Shown here piece by piece: positions 10,019 through 19,159 of a DNA stretch of 64,000 bases. Location: NCBI GenBank assembly GCA_963575745.1, contig CAUYUJ010018467.1, positions 17,501 through 81,500 on the forward strand, read 5' to 3'. Below the pieces are notes generated by a model. The model did not search any database, had not been told where the DNA came from, and saw only the letters and a program-made list of their open reading frames with translations. Position 1 is the first letter of the stretch; every line of letters starts with the position of its first letter. The translations under genes and the position numbers were made by a program. Source of the stretch: Prorocentrum cordatum (Eukaryota; Sar; Dinophyceae; Prorocentrales; Prorocentraceae).

Positions 10019-11430
10019 TTCGGATCCCTTAAAAAAACCGTGGGGTCCTTTCGAAACCCATGGGATTCCTTAGGACATCCATCGGCTTCCTAAAGAAATC
10101 CATCGGACTCCTATGAAAGTCCACTGGGCTCTTTTGGATACCCATAAAAATCCGGAGGCGATATATTAGAGTCCATGCGAATGCTATGCGATTCGTAGGG
10201 ATATGTGCGATGCCCATCCTAATCCCAAGGAGTCGATTGGATTCCTTTTAAACCTCAATCGGATCGCTTAGGACATCCATCGGAATCCTATGGGCATCCA
10301 CAGGATTCCATCGGAAATCCACCGGAACCCTAAGGACATGTAAAACAATCTTCTGGGGATCCACGGGATTCCTTGGGACGCCCATAGGAATCCGATGGAC
10401 ATCCATTGGATGCTGTAGGAAACACATAAGAACCTGAAGGAAACCGGTCGGATTCCTGACGAAATCAATAAGGTGCCGCAGTCAACCCATTTGATGTCTT
10501 AGGACATCCATAGGAATCGTTTTTGATCTATTGATATACAAATATATGGGCCTCTCAAAGAAACCCGAAATATTCTGAAATACATCAGTAGGGTTCCCTA
10601 CGACATCCATAGGAGCTCGATGGCAATCCAGAAGATTCCTCATGGCATCCGTGGGGAAAAGGAAGGATATCCATTGGATTCCCAAAGCAATCCGCCAGAT
10701 CCCTTAGGGAATCAATGAGAATCCTTAGGGGAACCATAGGAATCCTTTGGACACCCATAAGGACCCAAAGGATACGCATAGGAATCCAACGGACATCTAT
10801 GGGATTCAAAAGGACATCCACATGATTCGTTCGGAAAGCCATCGGGGTCCCACGGTAATCCATCGGGAGGATACCAATTGAAATACCAAAGAAATCGAAT
10901 GGATTCCTTCGGATATCCGCGGACTTCCTTAGGACATCGATATGGGCCCATGTGAGATCCATTGGGCGCCTTAGGATAACCATAGGAATCGCAAGGGAAA
11001 CGCATTCACCGGGTTCCGGAGGAAACCCATCGCAATCCGATGGGCAACCGTGTGATTCCTCAGGGCAGCCATTGGATTCCTGTGGACGTCCTTAGGAATC
11101 CTTGAGCAACTCATCGGGTCCATGCGGAAATCCAAAAAAAATCTGCTAACATCCAAAAGGCTCCTTCGGAAAACCCATCGGAAGCCTACACCAATCCGTG
11201 GGCTTCTTGAGAGTATACATGGGGGCCCGAAGGCCATCGACGGGATTCACTAGGACATCCAAACGCTCCCCTAGGAAACCCATTGGATGTCGATTGAAAT
11301 CAATCGACTTCCTGAAGGTATCCAGGGTACTTCTAAGAAAATCGATTGGATACCCTCAGGACATCCGTAAGATTCTTTGGGACATCCATAGGAGCCATAG
11401 GACATCCATAGGATTCAATGGACGCACACG
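10019..11430. repeat. Array of 21-bp units, about 65 copies
   Basis: Consecutive degenerate units built on GGACATCCATAGGAATCCNNN. The period is clear at 10750-10870, where six successive 21-bp units can be written one under another. Because 21 is a multiple of three, minus-strand frames show a seven-residue pattern such as RNPMDVL, but stops interrupt every frame, so coding is not supported. A small remnant lies at 12720-12790. Confidence 0.92.
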
Positions 11431-11439
11431 GGGATCCTT

Positions 11440-11505
11440 GCAGATGACGACGCTGCTGCTGATGATGATGATGATGGTGATGGATATGCTGAAGATGATG
11501 ATTCC
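11440..11505. repeat. (ATG)n-rich microsatellite
   Basis: GACGACGCTGCTGCTGATGATGATG-type degenerate trinucleotides at the end of the 21-bp array. Confidence 0.85.
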
Positions 11506-11689
11506 TCGCTCTTACGGCTCTTGGTGCTCGGCGAGAATTGGTTTCTCGAGTTTGCCTCAGATCTCGAGGTCCTTGGCGGTTCTCGCCATGGGTCTTTCCT
11601 CGCGCGCAACCTCGAACCACTCGCCCATTCAGGCTCGGCGCCCTCTGGGGCCGTCTTGTCGCAGGGAGCACCTCGCGAGCGCTAGCGCT

Positions 11690-12440
11690 ACAGCCTGTGC
11701 CTTCTCGAGACTGCCGCGCTTGGGCTCGGGCGCTGCCGGGCCACTTCGCGGCGTGGTCTTGCCCTCGCTCCTGGCCATGGCCGTTGCGGAGTGGTCGTCG
11801 CTCGCGCCCTGCAGCTACTGGATCCACTCGTTGCCTCGCGCGCGCGCGCCTGGGCGACGCCGATGGGCGGCTGGCGGCCCTCGCCCCGGATCTCGCGGAA
11901 GGCGCGCTCGACCCACCTCGCCTCCCAGAGCCCGCAAGTCCAGCCATCCGCTTGGAACGTCTCGTCGCTGCTCGCAGGGCAGTCCTCGGCAGGGCCGATA
12001 GCGCCGAGCTTTCGGAGGATCCTCGCGGCGGCCTGCTCTGCGTTCTCGCGCGGCTGCTCGAGGGCGTCGCGGCGCGCGACGGCCGCGCCCGCCCCCCGCG
12101 CGGGCGCCTCGAGATGCGCGTGGCGCGCGGGGGCCTCGGTGTGCACCGCGATCAGCAGGTGCTCGGCCTTCTCGACTCTCTCGGCCCTGCTCTTCTGCTC
12201 CTTGGGCTGCTGGGCGGCGGGCTCGCTCTCGCCCTGGCCCTCTCGAGCCCGGGCGACGGCCGCCGCGGGCTCGATCGCCAGAACATTCTCGGGGGCGCCC
12301 GCGGCCCCTTTATCTCGCAGTGCAGCGCGCGCGCCGTGCCTGGCTCGAGGGCGTCGCTCTTCTTGACCTGCTCGCAGCTCATGATCGCGCGCTGCGCGGC
12401 GAGCTCGGTGCGCCCAGGCGCCCTGCCAAAAACCTCCTAG
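11690..12440 (-). pseudogene. Possible Ulp1/C48-type cysteine protease fragment
   Basis: A minus frame open over about 300 codons (12599-11688) contains SSDETFQADGWTCGLWEARW. The Q-x-D-x4-C-G pattern matches the oxyanion Gln and catalytic Cys region of Ulp1-like (C48) peptidases. The preceding 150 residues are Ala/Glu/Arg-rich and probably helical. No upstream His-Asp pair is recognised, so this is at most the C-terminal end of the domain. The first residues of the frame derive from a neighbouring repeat. I consider it a decayed gene or transposon passenger rather than a working gene; the family call is an inference from one motif. Confidence 0.35.
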
Positions 12441-12469
12441 ATGGGGCCCCAGATAAGCGCGGTCGGAAG

Positions 12470-12630
12470 ATCGCGCAGCGTCGGCGACGCATCGGCGACA
12501 CATCGGCCATGCATCGGCCATGCGTCGGCGACGTCGGCGACGCATCGGCGACGTCAGCGCGGAGAAAGATGGGGCCCACATCGGGCCGCATCGCCGCATC
12601 GGCGATGCGTCGGCGACGCGGCGCGACCCT
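12470..12630. repeat. TCGGCGACGCA short tandem repeats
   Basis: The motif TCGGCGACGCATCGGC recurs with small changes, and a sparser version returns at 13190-13290. Apparent Met/Arg-rich peptides here are the repeat translated. Confidence 0.75.
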
Positions 12631-12719
12631 CCGACCCCATGTGCTCGGATCCCATCTGGGAGTCTTAGTCCTGCGCATGCGCCAGTCTAGTTTGACCAGC
12701 TCGGGGAACTTGTAATCCT

Positions 12720-12790
12720 GTTGACTTCTAAAGGAATACAAGAGATTCCTTCGGAAATCCATCGGGTTCCTGCGGCAACCCGTCCGAACA
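12720..12790. repeat. Remnant of the 21-bp repeat
   Basis: Three or four units of the family at 10019-11430, recognisable by TCCTTCGGAAATCCATCGGG. Confidence 0.7.
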
Positions 12791-12794
12791 TTTA

Positions 12795-12900
12795 GGCTGA
12801 GGCTGAGGCTGAGGCAGGCTGAGGCTGAGGCCGAGGCAGGTTGAGGCTGAGGCTGAGGCAAGCAGAAGCAGGCTGAGGCTGAGGCTGAAACTGAGGAGGA
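12795..12900. repeat. (GGCTGA)n hexanucleotide repeat
   Basis: GAGGCTGAGGCTGAGGC units broken by AGGCAGGTT, followed by a purine-rich strand to about 13180. Confidence 0.9.
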
Positions 12901-13184
12901 GCAGGAAGAGGAGGATGAGGGAGAGTCACAGGAGGGGACACGACGGGAGGAGGGACGGAGGAGGAAGAGGGCCAGAGAAAGGTGGAAAACATGGATGAGG
13001 ATGGGGAGGCGGGGGGAAGATGGGATGGGTGAGGGTGACGGGGAGGGAGCGCGACGAGGGAAGTGGAGGCACAGCAGGAAGGCACGGAGCAGGATGTGAG
13101 ACGGATGGACGAGAAGGAGGAGGAGGTGGCAGAGCTGAGGGGCAACGATAGCGGGGGGGACAGGCAGAGGGGGGGAAACATCGG

Positions 13185-13668
13185 CCTGGAATAGGCGACA
13201 CATCGCTGATAGATCGGCGATCGGCCCCACATAGCGGAACCGCACGTTCCTAAGCGAGGTGGGCTATCGGGCCCCGATCGGCGACCAATGAGGGATTCGG
13301 GGTCGATGCGTCGCCCACTAAGCCTACAGTCAGAGGGCTACCAAATGGAAGGGGATGCTCAATGATCAAACGGGCTTTCCTGGGTATGGCGAGCCCCGGC
13401 CACGAAGAGGTCCCCCGACCCAGATCTCAGGAGCGGCACGAAAACGACGGCCCCTTCCCTGGGCCCAAGGTTCAGGCGATCGAAAAATGGATAAAGGGGG
13501 CGTGGATTAGCGACGGGTCCCGTTTCCATGGGAAATCGCGGATTTCCGCCGCCGAGCGAGGCGGCACCGGCCGCATTTTGAGGAGGGCACCTCCCCCGAT
13601 CCATGGATTTGACGACCGCGCGCCAGATCGCTAATCCGTGTTTGCGCGCCCCCAGAAGGTGGTCATTC
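13185..13668. other. No gene seen
   Basis: Contains a few copies of the TCGGCGA motif and otherwise no repeat, domain or RNA signal that I can support. Confidence 0.6.
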
Positions 13669-13676
13669 TGTTAGCG

Positions 13677-13836
13677 TTAGGTCGGGCATGTCCCCCTACA
13701 GGCGGATTTTGGACCAAAAATTAAAGATAGTCATAAACTATCCCCAAATGATCCAAGAGGATCAGACAATCGTCCCCATATTATTTCTTTTACTATTTTT
13801 GAATATTCCTCCTTCAGAGTGACGTGCCCGACATAA
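13677..13836 (+). mobile_element. MITE copy 1 with terminal inverted repeats and likely 8-bp target duplication
   Basis: The left end TTAGGTCGGGCATGTC is an imperfect inverted repeat of the right end GACGTGCCCGACATAA. The interior is AT-rich, unlike its surroundings. Flanking octamers are TGTTAGCG (13669-13676) and TGTTGGCG (13837-13844), one mismatch apart. An 8-bp duplication is typical of hAT-type elements. There is no coding capacity, so a source element would have to supply the transposase. Confidence 0.75.
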
Positions 13837-13879
13837 TGTTGGCGCCTGGACTGCGTTCCCCCCCTCCCCATCGCTGCCC

Positions 13880-13895
13880 CCGAAGAGAGAGAGAT

Positions 13896-13950
<55 letters not shown>

Positions 13951-13960
13951 GAGAGAGGAG
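13880..13960. repeat. (GA)n microsatellite
   Basis: GAGAGA with a few A or GG interruptions, between the two MITE copies. Confidence 0.95.
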
Positions 13961-14029
13961 GGAGGCGGTCGGGGACCCGTGCGCCTGTCCTGCCTGCCCA
14001 GGCCTCGACCCTCGACCGCTCTTCGAGCC

Positions 14030-14315
14030 TCGATCCTCGGACCCTCGATCCTCGATCCTCCTCCGATCCTCGATCCTCGATCCTAGATCCTCGATTCTCG
14101 ATCCTCGGTGATCCTCGATGATCCTCCGAGCCTGGACCCCCGACCCTCGATTCCCGAACCTCGATGATCCTCCGATCCTCGGAGCCTCGATCCCCGAACC
14201 TCGATGATCCTACGATCCTCGAGCCTCGAGCCTCCTCCGATCCTCGATCCTCGATCCTCGATCCCCGAACCTCGATCCCCGAACCTCGATGCTCCTCCGA
14301 TCCTCCAAGCCTCGA
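14030..14315. repeat. CCTCGAT heptamer array
   Basis: Head-to-tail CCTCGAT units with variants such as CCTCCGAT and CCCCGAAC. The same family forms a second array at 57878-58125 in the same orientation. Confidence 0.9.
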
Positions 14316-14569
14316 TCCGGGGGCGTGGGCCCCACCGCGCTGCCGCCCCGAGGAGAGCTCGGCGCGCCAGCTTGGGGCGCCCACGGCAGGCTCGCGTCGT
14401 CGCGACGTCGAGCGCCAGACTCCGACACCAGGTCGATGCAACGCATCGTTATCATTACGTCTTGCCCCATCCAAGGGAAGCGTCTCACGCCGCCGACGCG
14501 AGGCGCTCGAGCGCGGGGTCTGCCTCTTTTGTTCCCTTGCGCTGCAGCGGAGCGGCCGGAGAAGCCGCA

Positions 14570-14731
14570 CAAGCCCGGGCCTGTCCCTCTACAGGAGGAT
14601 TTTTTTAAGTCAAAAAATAGTCTGGGGACGACTTCTTGATCATGTTTCTTTTTGTTTTTGCATGTTTGGGGTATTTTTGATTTTTCGGCCAAAATCCGCC
14701 TGTAGAGGGGGACACGCCCGACCTAACGCTA
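14570..14731 (-). mobile_element. MITE copy 2, same family as copy 1, inverted
   Basis: Read on the minus strand it begins TTAGGTCGGGCGTGTCCCCC, matching the left end of copy 1, and ends near CAGGCCCGGGCTTG. Interior blocks such as GTCGTCCCCA also match. No clear target duplication remains. With copy 1 it makes a 1.05-kb unit with outward inverted ends that encloses the GA and CCTCGAT arrays. Confidence 0.75.
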
Positions 14732-14889
14732 GACTCCGACAGGGCCTCGATGCTTCGATGGTCGAGGCGTTCGGGCATTGTTCTCTCTCTCTGGGCTGTC
14801 CCTATCGTCGCCACGGCCAGGTTCCCTTCGAACGTCTGGTCAACACGCACCCCTGGAGAGCTCCGGGGGACTTTTTTGATCGGATGTGG

Positions 14890-15555
14890 AAGATCGATCG
14901 GGTCGGCACGGAGTGTTGGCGTCGCGATTATGTTCGTGCTGGTTTCTGACGCCACGTGGCTCGTTCAAACTTGCAAAAATTGTGTCGCTCCGGCGGCGCG
15001 TATTTTTCAATGTATGCCGATTCCAGGCGCCACCAACGGCGTTCAACCTTTGAACGCCCGCGCTGGGGTTGCCGCCGCGTCAACTCGGCGCGAACCGCTC
15101 GTAAGCATGGCTGTCCAAGCACCGCCCTCACCGTAAGGAACGAGTAATGTTACATAACGAACTGCTCCGCAAACGAAAATGCTTGTCCCAGGGCGGCTGG
15201 AGAGATTACATCCCCACGTGCTGCCGATGGGGTTAGTGCGGCATGTTCGAGTCGTGGCGACGCCGGCTTTGGCTCCTGACACCGCGTGGCTCGTTCATCA
15301 ACCCTGAACATCATGGATTTCCCATAGCGCGCATCGGTCGATGTCGGCTGGCACTGGGCAACTGGAGGCGCTCAGCCTTGAACGCCCGCGCTGGGGTCAC
15401 CGCCGCGTGAACGCGGCGCGAACCTGCCGCGGCCGCCCAAATGCCACTTCAGTGGACAAGACACAGTATCGCAGTCATCTGCTCCGCGAGAAAGGGGGCG
15501 CAAGCCCAAGGACGGCTTGAAAAATCATAACCCTACGTGCTACCGAGGGGGGTCA
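14890..15555. repeat. Two-copy tandem repeat, period about 330 bp
   Basis: CTGACGCCACGTGGCTCGTTCA at 14946 returns as CTGACACCGCGTGGCTCGTT at 15276. The later block TTGAACGCCCGCGCTGGGGT also appears in both units, as does a CTGCTCCGC...CCCA...GGCGGCT/GACGGCT block. No reading frame is shared with conserved sequence, so it looks non-coding. Confidence 0.8.
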
Positions 15556-15559
15556 CAAT

Positions 15560-15990
15560 TTGCAGCCGCCGGGGGAAGGCTCCCCCAACTGCGGAGAAAC
15601 TGATCTTACACTGTCCGTGGGCAGCTCATCGCTAACCAATCGCAAAAGGACCGATAGGACCAAATCAACGAATCGAGAGAGTCAAATCACGCCCGTGGTG
15701 GTAGGGCAACTGCCCTTCGGCACGCGTAGACAGCCGAGCCGGCCAGAGCCGCGCGCAGACTCCGGCAAGCACCATCGGATCGACACGCGCGTAGACAGCC
15801 CAGCTTATCGGGAGGTCTCGCAGAAATTGCTGCTATTCTTCCAGCGGCCTGAGGCAATGCTGAGCAGCGCGCGAGTATGCCTGGCCATAGGTGTTCAAAG
15901 TGCTGCTGCGGCTGTTGGCAACAACTTGCCGCGCAGCTGGAGTACGGTGGCCGTGAAGAGCGACTTGCGAAGGTCACGCGCCTTCACGCC
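15560..15990. other. No gene seen; 3' flank of the BART-domain gene
   Basis: No domain or repeat was recognised. It holds the 3' untranslated region of the minus-strand gene ending at 15994. No poly(A)-like genomic tail follows the stop, so the gene shows no fresh retrocopy tail. Confidence 0.5.
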
Positions 15991-15993
15991 ACA

Positions 15994-16623
15994 CTACTCC
16001 TGCAAGCTTAAAGAAGCACGGAACACCATGCCAGGAAAACATCCATCTGGAACCAACAGCTCGAATCTTCTGCCACAGTAGTCCACGGCGATGACATGCC
16101 CAGGGGAGATCCCATCGGGAACCGAGACTTCAATCTCGTGTATCTGGCTGGCAACAGGCTCCTTCTGCAGCCATTGTCTTTGGACCTCAGCGAACATCAC
16201 ATTCAGAAATACTTGAAAGTCCTCCTGCGCGGTAGCGATCTCGAGGAAACGGTACAACCCTTCGTTGTCATCACCGAAGAAGTCAGCCTCGCTCTTGAGC
16301 CACGCCAGAAAACTGATAGCCTCAGCTTTTGTCAGCTCAAGCCCGTACAGAATCCTCTCGAATTGATTTTCGAACAGGGCCCTGTACTCTTCATGGTACT
16401 GCGTCCACACCAGAGGGTACGACCCATCCTGACAAGCTACAGCGAACTGAGGGGCATGAGAGGTCACGAAGAATTGCACGCTAGCCTGGAAGGGGGCCTC
16501 TTGGAAGCCAAGCAGAACAGGTTCCAAACTGGTTCGACTTGGCGAGTCGCTGCTGAGTCTTTCCCATATGCGCTCATTTGGGTCGTATGCAGATGACTCC
16601 ACTGCCTTCTTCGATAAAACCAT
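15994..16623 (-). CDS. BART-domain (ARL2-binding-like) protein, 209 aa
   Basis: An uninterrupted frame from ATG 16623 to the stop at 15994. Residues about 35-145 match the BART fold: an early helix (FQASVQFFVTSHAPQFA), then YHEEYRALFENQFERIL, which fits the Leu/Tyr-thr-x-x-EY-x-x-L-E signature, then a late DFQVFLNVMFAEVQRQ helix. BART domains bind ARL2/ARL3-type small GTPases and often act in cilia or tubulin pathways. The C-terminus has two repeats of a V-P-D-G-x-x-P-G motif (VSVPDGISPG, LVPDGCFPGM). Composition and codon pattern are ordinary and less GC-extreme than the neighbours. An in-frame TTG at 16632 is possible but ATG 16623 is preferred. This is the best candidate for a working host gene in the window. 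Confidence 0.7.
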   Translation of the reverse strand: MVLSKKAVESSAYDPNERIWERLSSDSPSRTSLEPVLLGFQEAPFQASVQFFVTSHAPQFAVACQDGSYPLVWTQYHEEYRALFENQFERILYGLELTKAEAISFLAWLKSEADFFGDDNEGLYRFLEIATAQEDFQVFLNVMFAEVQRQWLQKEPVASQIHEIEVSVPDGISPGHVIAVDYCGRRFELLVPDGCFPGMVFRASLSLQE

Positions 16624-16685
16624 TGCCACCAAGTCCGATACCGCTTGAACACCTGCGACCGGACTTGCGTTTGGAGCCTAAATGC

Positions 16686-16709
16686 ACTGAGCCGAAAGGC
16701 TGCTGACGG
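16686..16709 (-). promoter_or_regulatory. Possible relict spliced leader upstream of the BART gene
   Basis: Read on the minus strand: CAGCCTTTCGGCTCAGTG, preceded by CCGT. The known dinoflagellate leader ends GTAGCCATTTTGGCTCAAG. The match keeps AGCC, TTT, GGCTCA, with one base missing and a short insertion after CCGT. It lies about 63 bases before the ATG, a normal 5' UTR distance. Such relicts mark genes that passed through a spliced mRNA and returned to the genome. The match is imperfect and may be chance. Confidence 0.35.
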
Positions 16710-16844
16710 CCTCGCAAAAAAAATGATAATCACAAGGCAGCACGTTCGCCGTTTGGGCCCCACCGCCAGCCCACACGGCAAGCATAAATCGGGCGTAGCC
16801 CCGAACGCACTCGAATGCCCACACATCGTCCTCGTTCTACTCCT

Positions 16845-17030
16845 ATCGTATTCCTCCCCGTCCTCTTCCCCATCCTGATCGTGGTCGTCCTCCTCCTCCT
16901 CATCCTCCTCCTCATCCTCCTCGTCTTCCTCATCTTCCTCCTGCTCAAATTCCTTTTCGTCGTCCTCGTCTAGGACCTCGTCCTCTTTTCTCCTCTTCCT
17001 CCTCCTGCTCATCCTCCTTCTCCTGGCACC
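16845..17030. repeat. (TCC)n / TCCTCA microsatellite
   Basis: Pyrimidine-rich TCCTCCTCA-type repeats; minus frames over it are Glu/Asp-rich by composition only. Confidence 0.9.
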
Positions 17031-17275
17031 TCGGCGGCCGAGAATATAACCCTCGCCTATCGGTTGCGCCATAAGTTGCGCCCTCGGCGGCCGAGAATAA
17101 AACCGTCTCCTATCGGTTGCGCCATAGGTTGCGCCCTTGGCGGCCGAGAATAGAACCGTCTCATATCGGTTGCGCCATAAGTTGCGCCCTCGGCAGCCGA
17201 GAATCAAACCGTCTCCTATCGGTTGCGCCATAGGTTGCGCCCTTGGCGGCGGAGAATAAAACCGTCGCGTAACGG
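17030..17275. repeat. Five-copy 53-bp tandem array with two alternating unit types
   Basis: CCGAGAAT recurs at 17038, 17091, 17144 and 17197, and CGGAGAAT at 17250, exactly 53 bp apart. Units alternate between ATAAGTTGCGCCCTCGG and ATAGGTTGCGCCCTTGG, giving a 106-bp higher-order repeat. Each unit also has GGTTGCGCC twice or a near copy. No spacers are present, so this is not a CRISPR array. Confidence 0.93.
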
Positions 17276-19094
17276 ATTCGACCATTCGGTTCATTACAAT
17301 TCAGTCAGTTAAACTCGCTAGAAACAAATTCGGGCTACGCTCGAAACAAATCCAGCCTGCGCCATGGCTGCACATTCTTAGTCCTGGCCCCGCTGACAAA
17401 CAACAAAGGAACAAGCTAAAACAAATGGTGGCGCCGAGACCAACCTGAGGGGCAATCAGACAAACGTTTCGATCCAACAGGTCTTTGGTACCAACAGACT
17501 GCCAGGAGGCATCAAAAATATCCCCCAACACCTGTGAACAAACAACCCAACAAGTCCGTCACAAATTTCAAGGCTGCCCGCAACTCCGCCACACTACCAC
17601 GGGGCGGCCAGTGGTGCAAACCGAAGGGGCGAAAGGCGAAGCCTCGACCGAGAGCGTGCGCAGGCCCCGCTGACCCGGAGCATGCCACGGTGGAGGGGGG
17701 AGGCAAAGAGCGGTCAATATCGAATCGGAGAAGAGATCGAATTGGAACGTGCGTGGGATCGGTGAGCATCGGCACGGAATCGAACTCGAATCGGATCGGC
17801 TTTGCACAGCACCGCTATAGAAGCACGGGGCCGCATCGGGCCAAGCTGAAAAGCTCAAAGTTGCCTCAAAAAGTTCGCTCCGAATTCGTCCTTGAGAACT
17901 TCTGATGTTCGCCTTGCAAAATTATGGCCGATGGTCTCCCTGCACAAGACTGCAAGAAGAGAATGGACAGAAACAATAATACGACAAGGAACAGGAGCAG
18001 GAACGGAATGTGACCACAGCCCAAAAAAATCCCCCCTCCCCCGCTTGCCCCCCCAGCTGAGAAGCCTCGCCTTCATTATGAAGTCGACAGGCTGAAGCTC
18101 ACGCTTGAACTCGTTCTTGCAACGCCCGACAGCCATCCGGATGCCCACCATCATGCTGATCACCTCCCCCCATGATGCCGCGGGAGAGTGCGAGCTGTAC
18201 GCGGCTGGCGCCCAACCTGGCCAGCCCTAGGCCACTCTCCAATGTGCCGATTCTCGCTCTCCTCCTCCCCCCTCTTTCTACACTCCCCCCTCAGGCAGGC
18301 TGCAAGGCGGCATCCCGCCTGAAGCGTCAGGAGGCCCACACGCGGAGCGTGCAGGCATGAAGAGCAGCGCGTTTCGAGCACAACTTGGTCCGCCAAGCAA
18401 AGGGTGAAAAAGGTGGAAGGCGGACAGCATGCGCGCCAACCTCCCCATGATACTGACTTCGCGCACCAAGTCCCGGCCCGCCAGCAAGAGGAGGAAACAA
18501 GACAGCGAGAGCGACTCCGTCGCCCTCCTCATTCCTCCTGCACCTCCTCCGCCCTCCACGCGCCTGTCCTCCGCCTGTCCACCTCTCCCCTCCCCTTTCC
18601 TCCTCCATCCCCTTCTCACCATCTTCCCAGCCCTCAGAAGGAAAGGATTGGATTGCTCGATGACACAGAGCTGGAGGCCTGGCGATCCTTGCTTCGCTGA
18701 GCCGAGCTTGCTCATCATTGCCTTCTTCTTCTTCTTCCTCAGGAAAGACAGTTTGCTGCCATGTGTTGCGAGGTCGGCGACCTGCCATTCCCGACGTTCG
18801 ACTCCCACGCCTTGAGGCTGTGCCCAACCGACCTCGCCGTCTTCCTCCTCCACCCTCCACCCTCCGCCGTAGTCCTCATCATCCTCCTCGCCCCACCCTC
18901 CTCCGGATCATCCGCCCGCCATTCGGGGGCAGCCAAAGAGCGGAACTTATGACAGAGCTCCATGGCCTCCCTTACACCTATCACGCCCCTGGGACAAGGG
19001 GGTATCAATACTGCCACTCCCCAGAAATCTCACTGGATTCCTTCTGACTAGAACTTCGTGACCAACCGCTGCGGCGACGGAAGAGTAGCATTAT
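17276..19094. other. Intergenic; no gene supported
   Basis: Apart from the dispersed repeat at 17715-17850 nothing is recognised. The stretches at 18530-18640 and 18840-18930 are pyrimidine-rich. Confidence 0.55.
17715..17850 (+). repeat. Dispersed repeat family, copy 2
   Basis: Begins CAATATCGAATCGGAG and keeps the block order of 8663-8800, including ACGTGCGTGGGATCGG and a later CGCATCGGGCC segment. Confidence 0.65.
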
Positions 19095-19153
19095 TGGTTA
19101 ATTTTCTTCCCAGCGTTCCGCTGGGGGTTGCTAACCATAAGAAAAATTAACCA
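19095..19153. repeat. 59-bp nested inverted repeat (hairpin)
   Basis: Outer arms TGGTTAATTTTCTT and AAGAAAAATTAACCA are almost perfectly complementary. Inside sits a second perfect hairpin, CCCAGCG-TTC-CGCTGGG (19109-19125). The whole can extrude as a cruciform. No known RNA family is recognised. Confidence 0.85.
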
Positions 19154-19159
19154 CAGAAA

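Noticed and set aside
17030-17275. Regular repeats resembling a CRISPR array
   Set aside because: The 53-bp units are contiguous, with no unique spacers and no cas genes, in a eukaryotic context.
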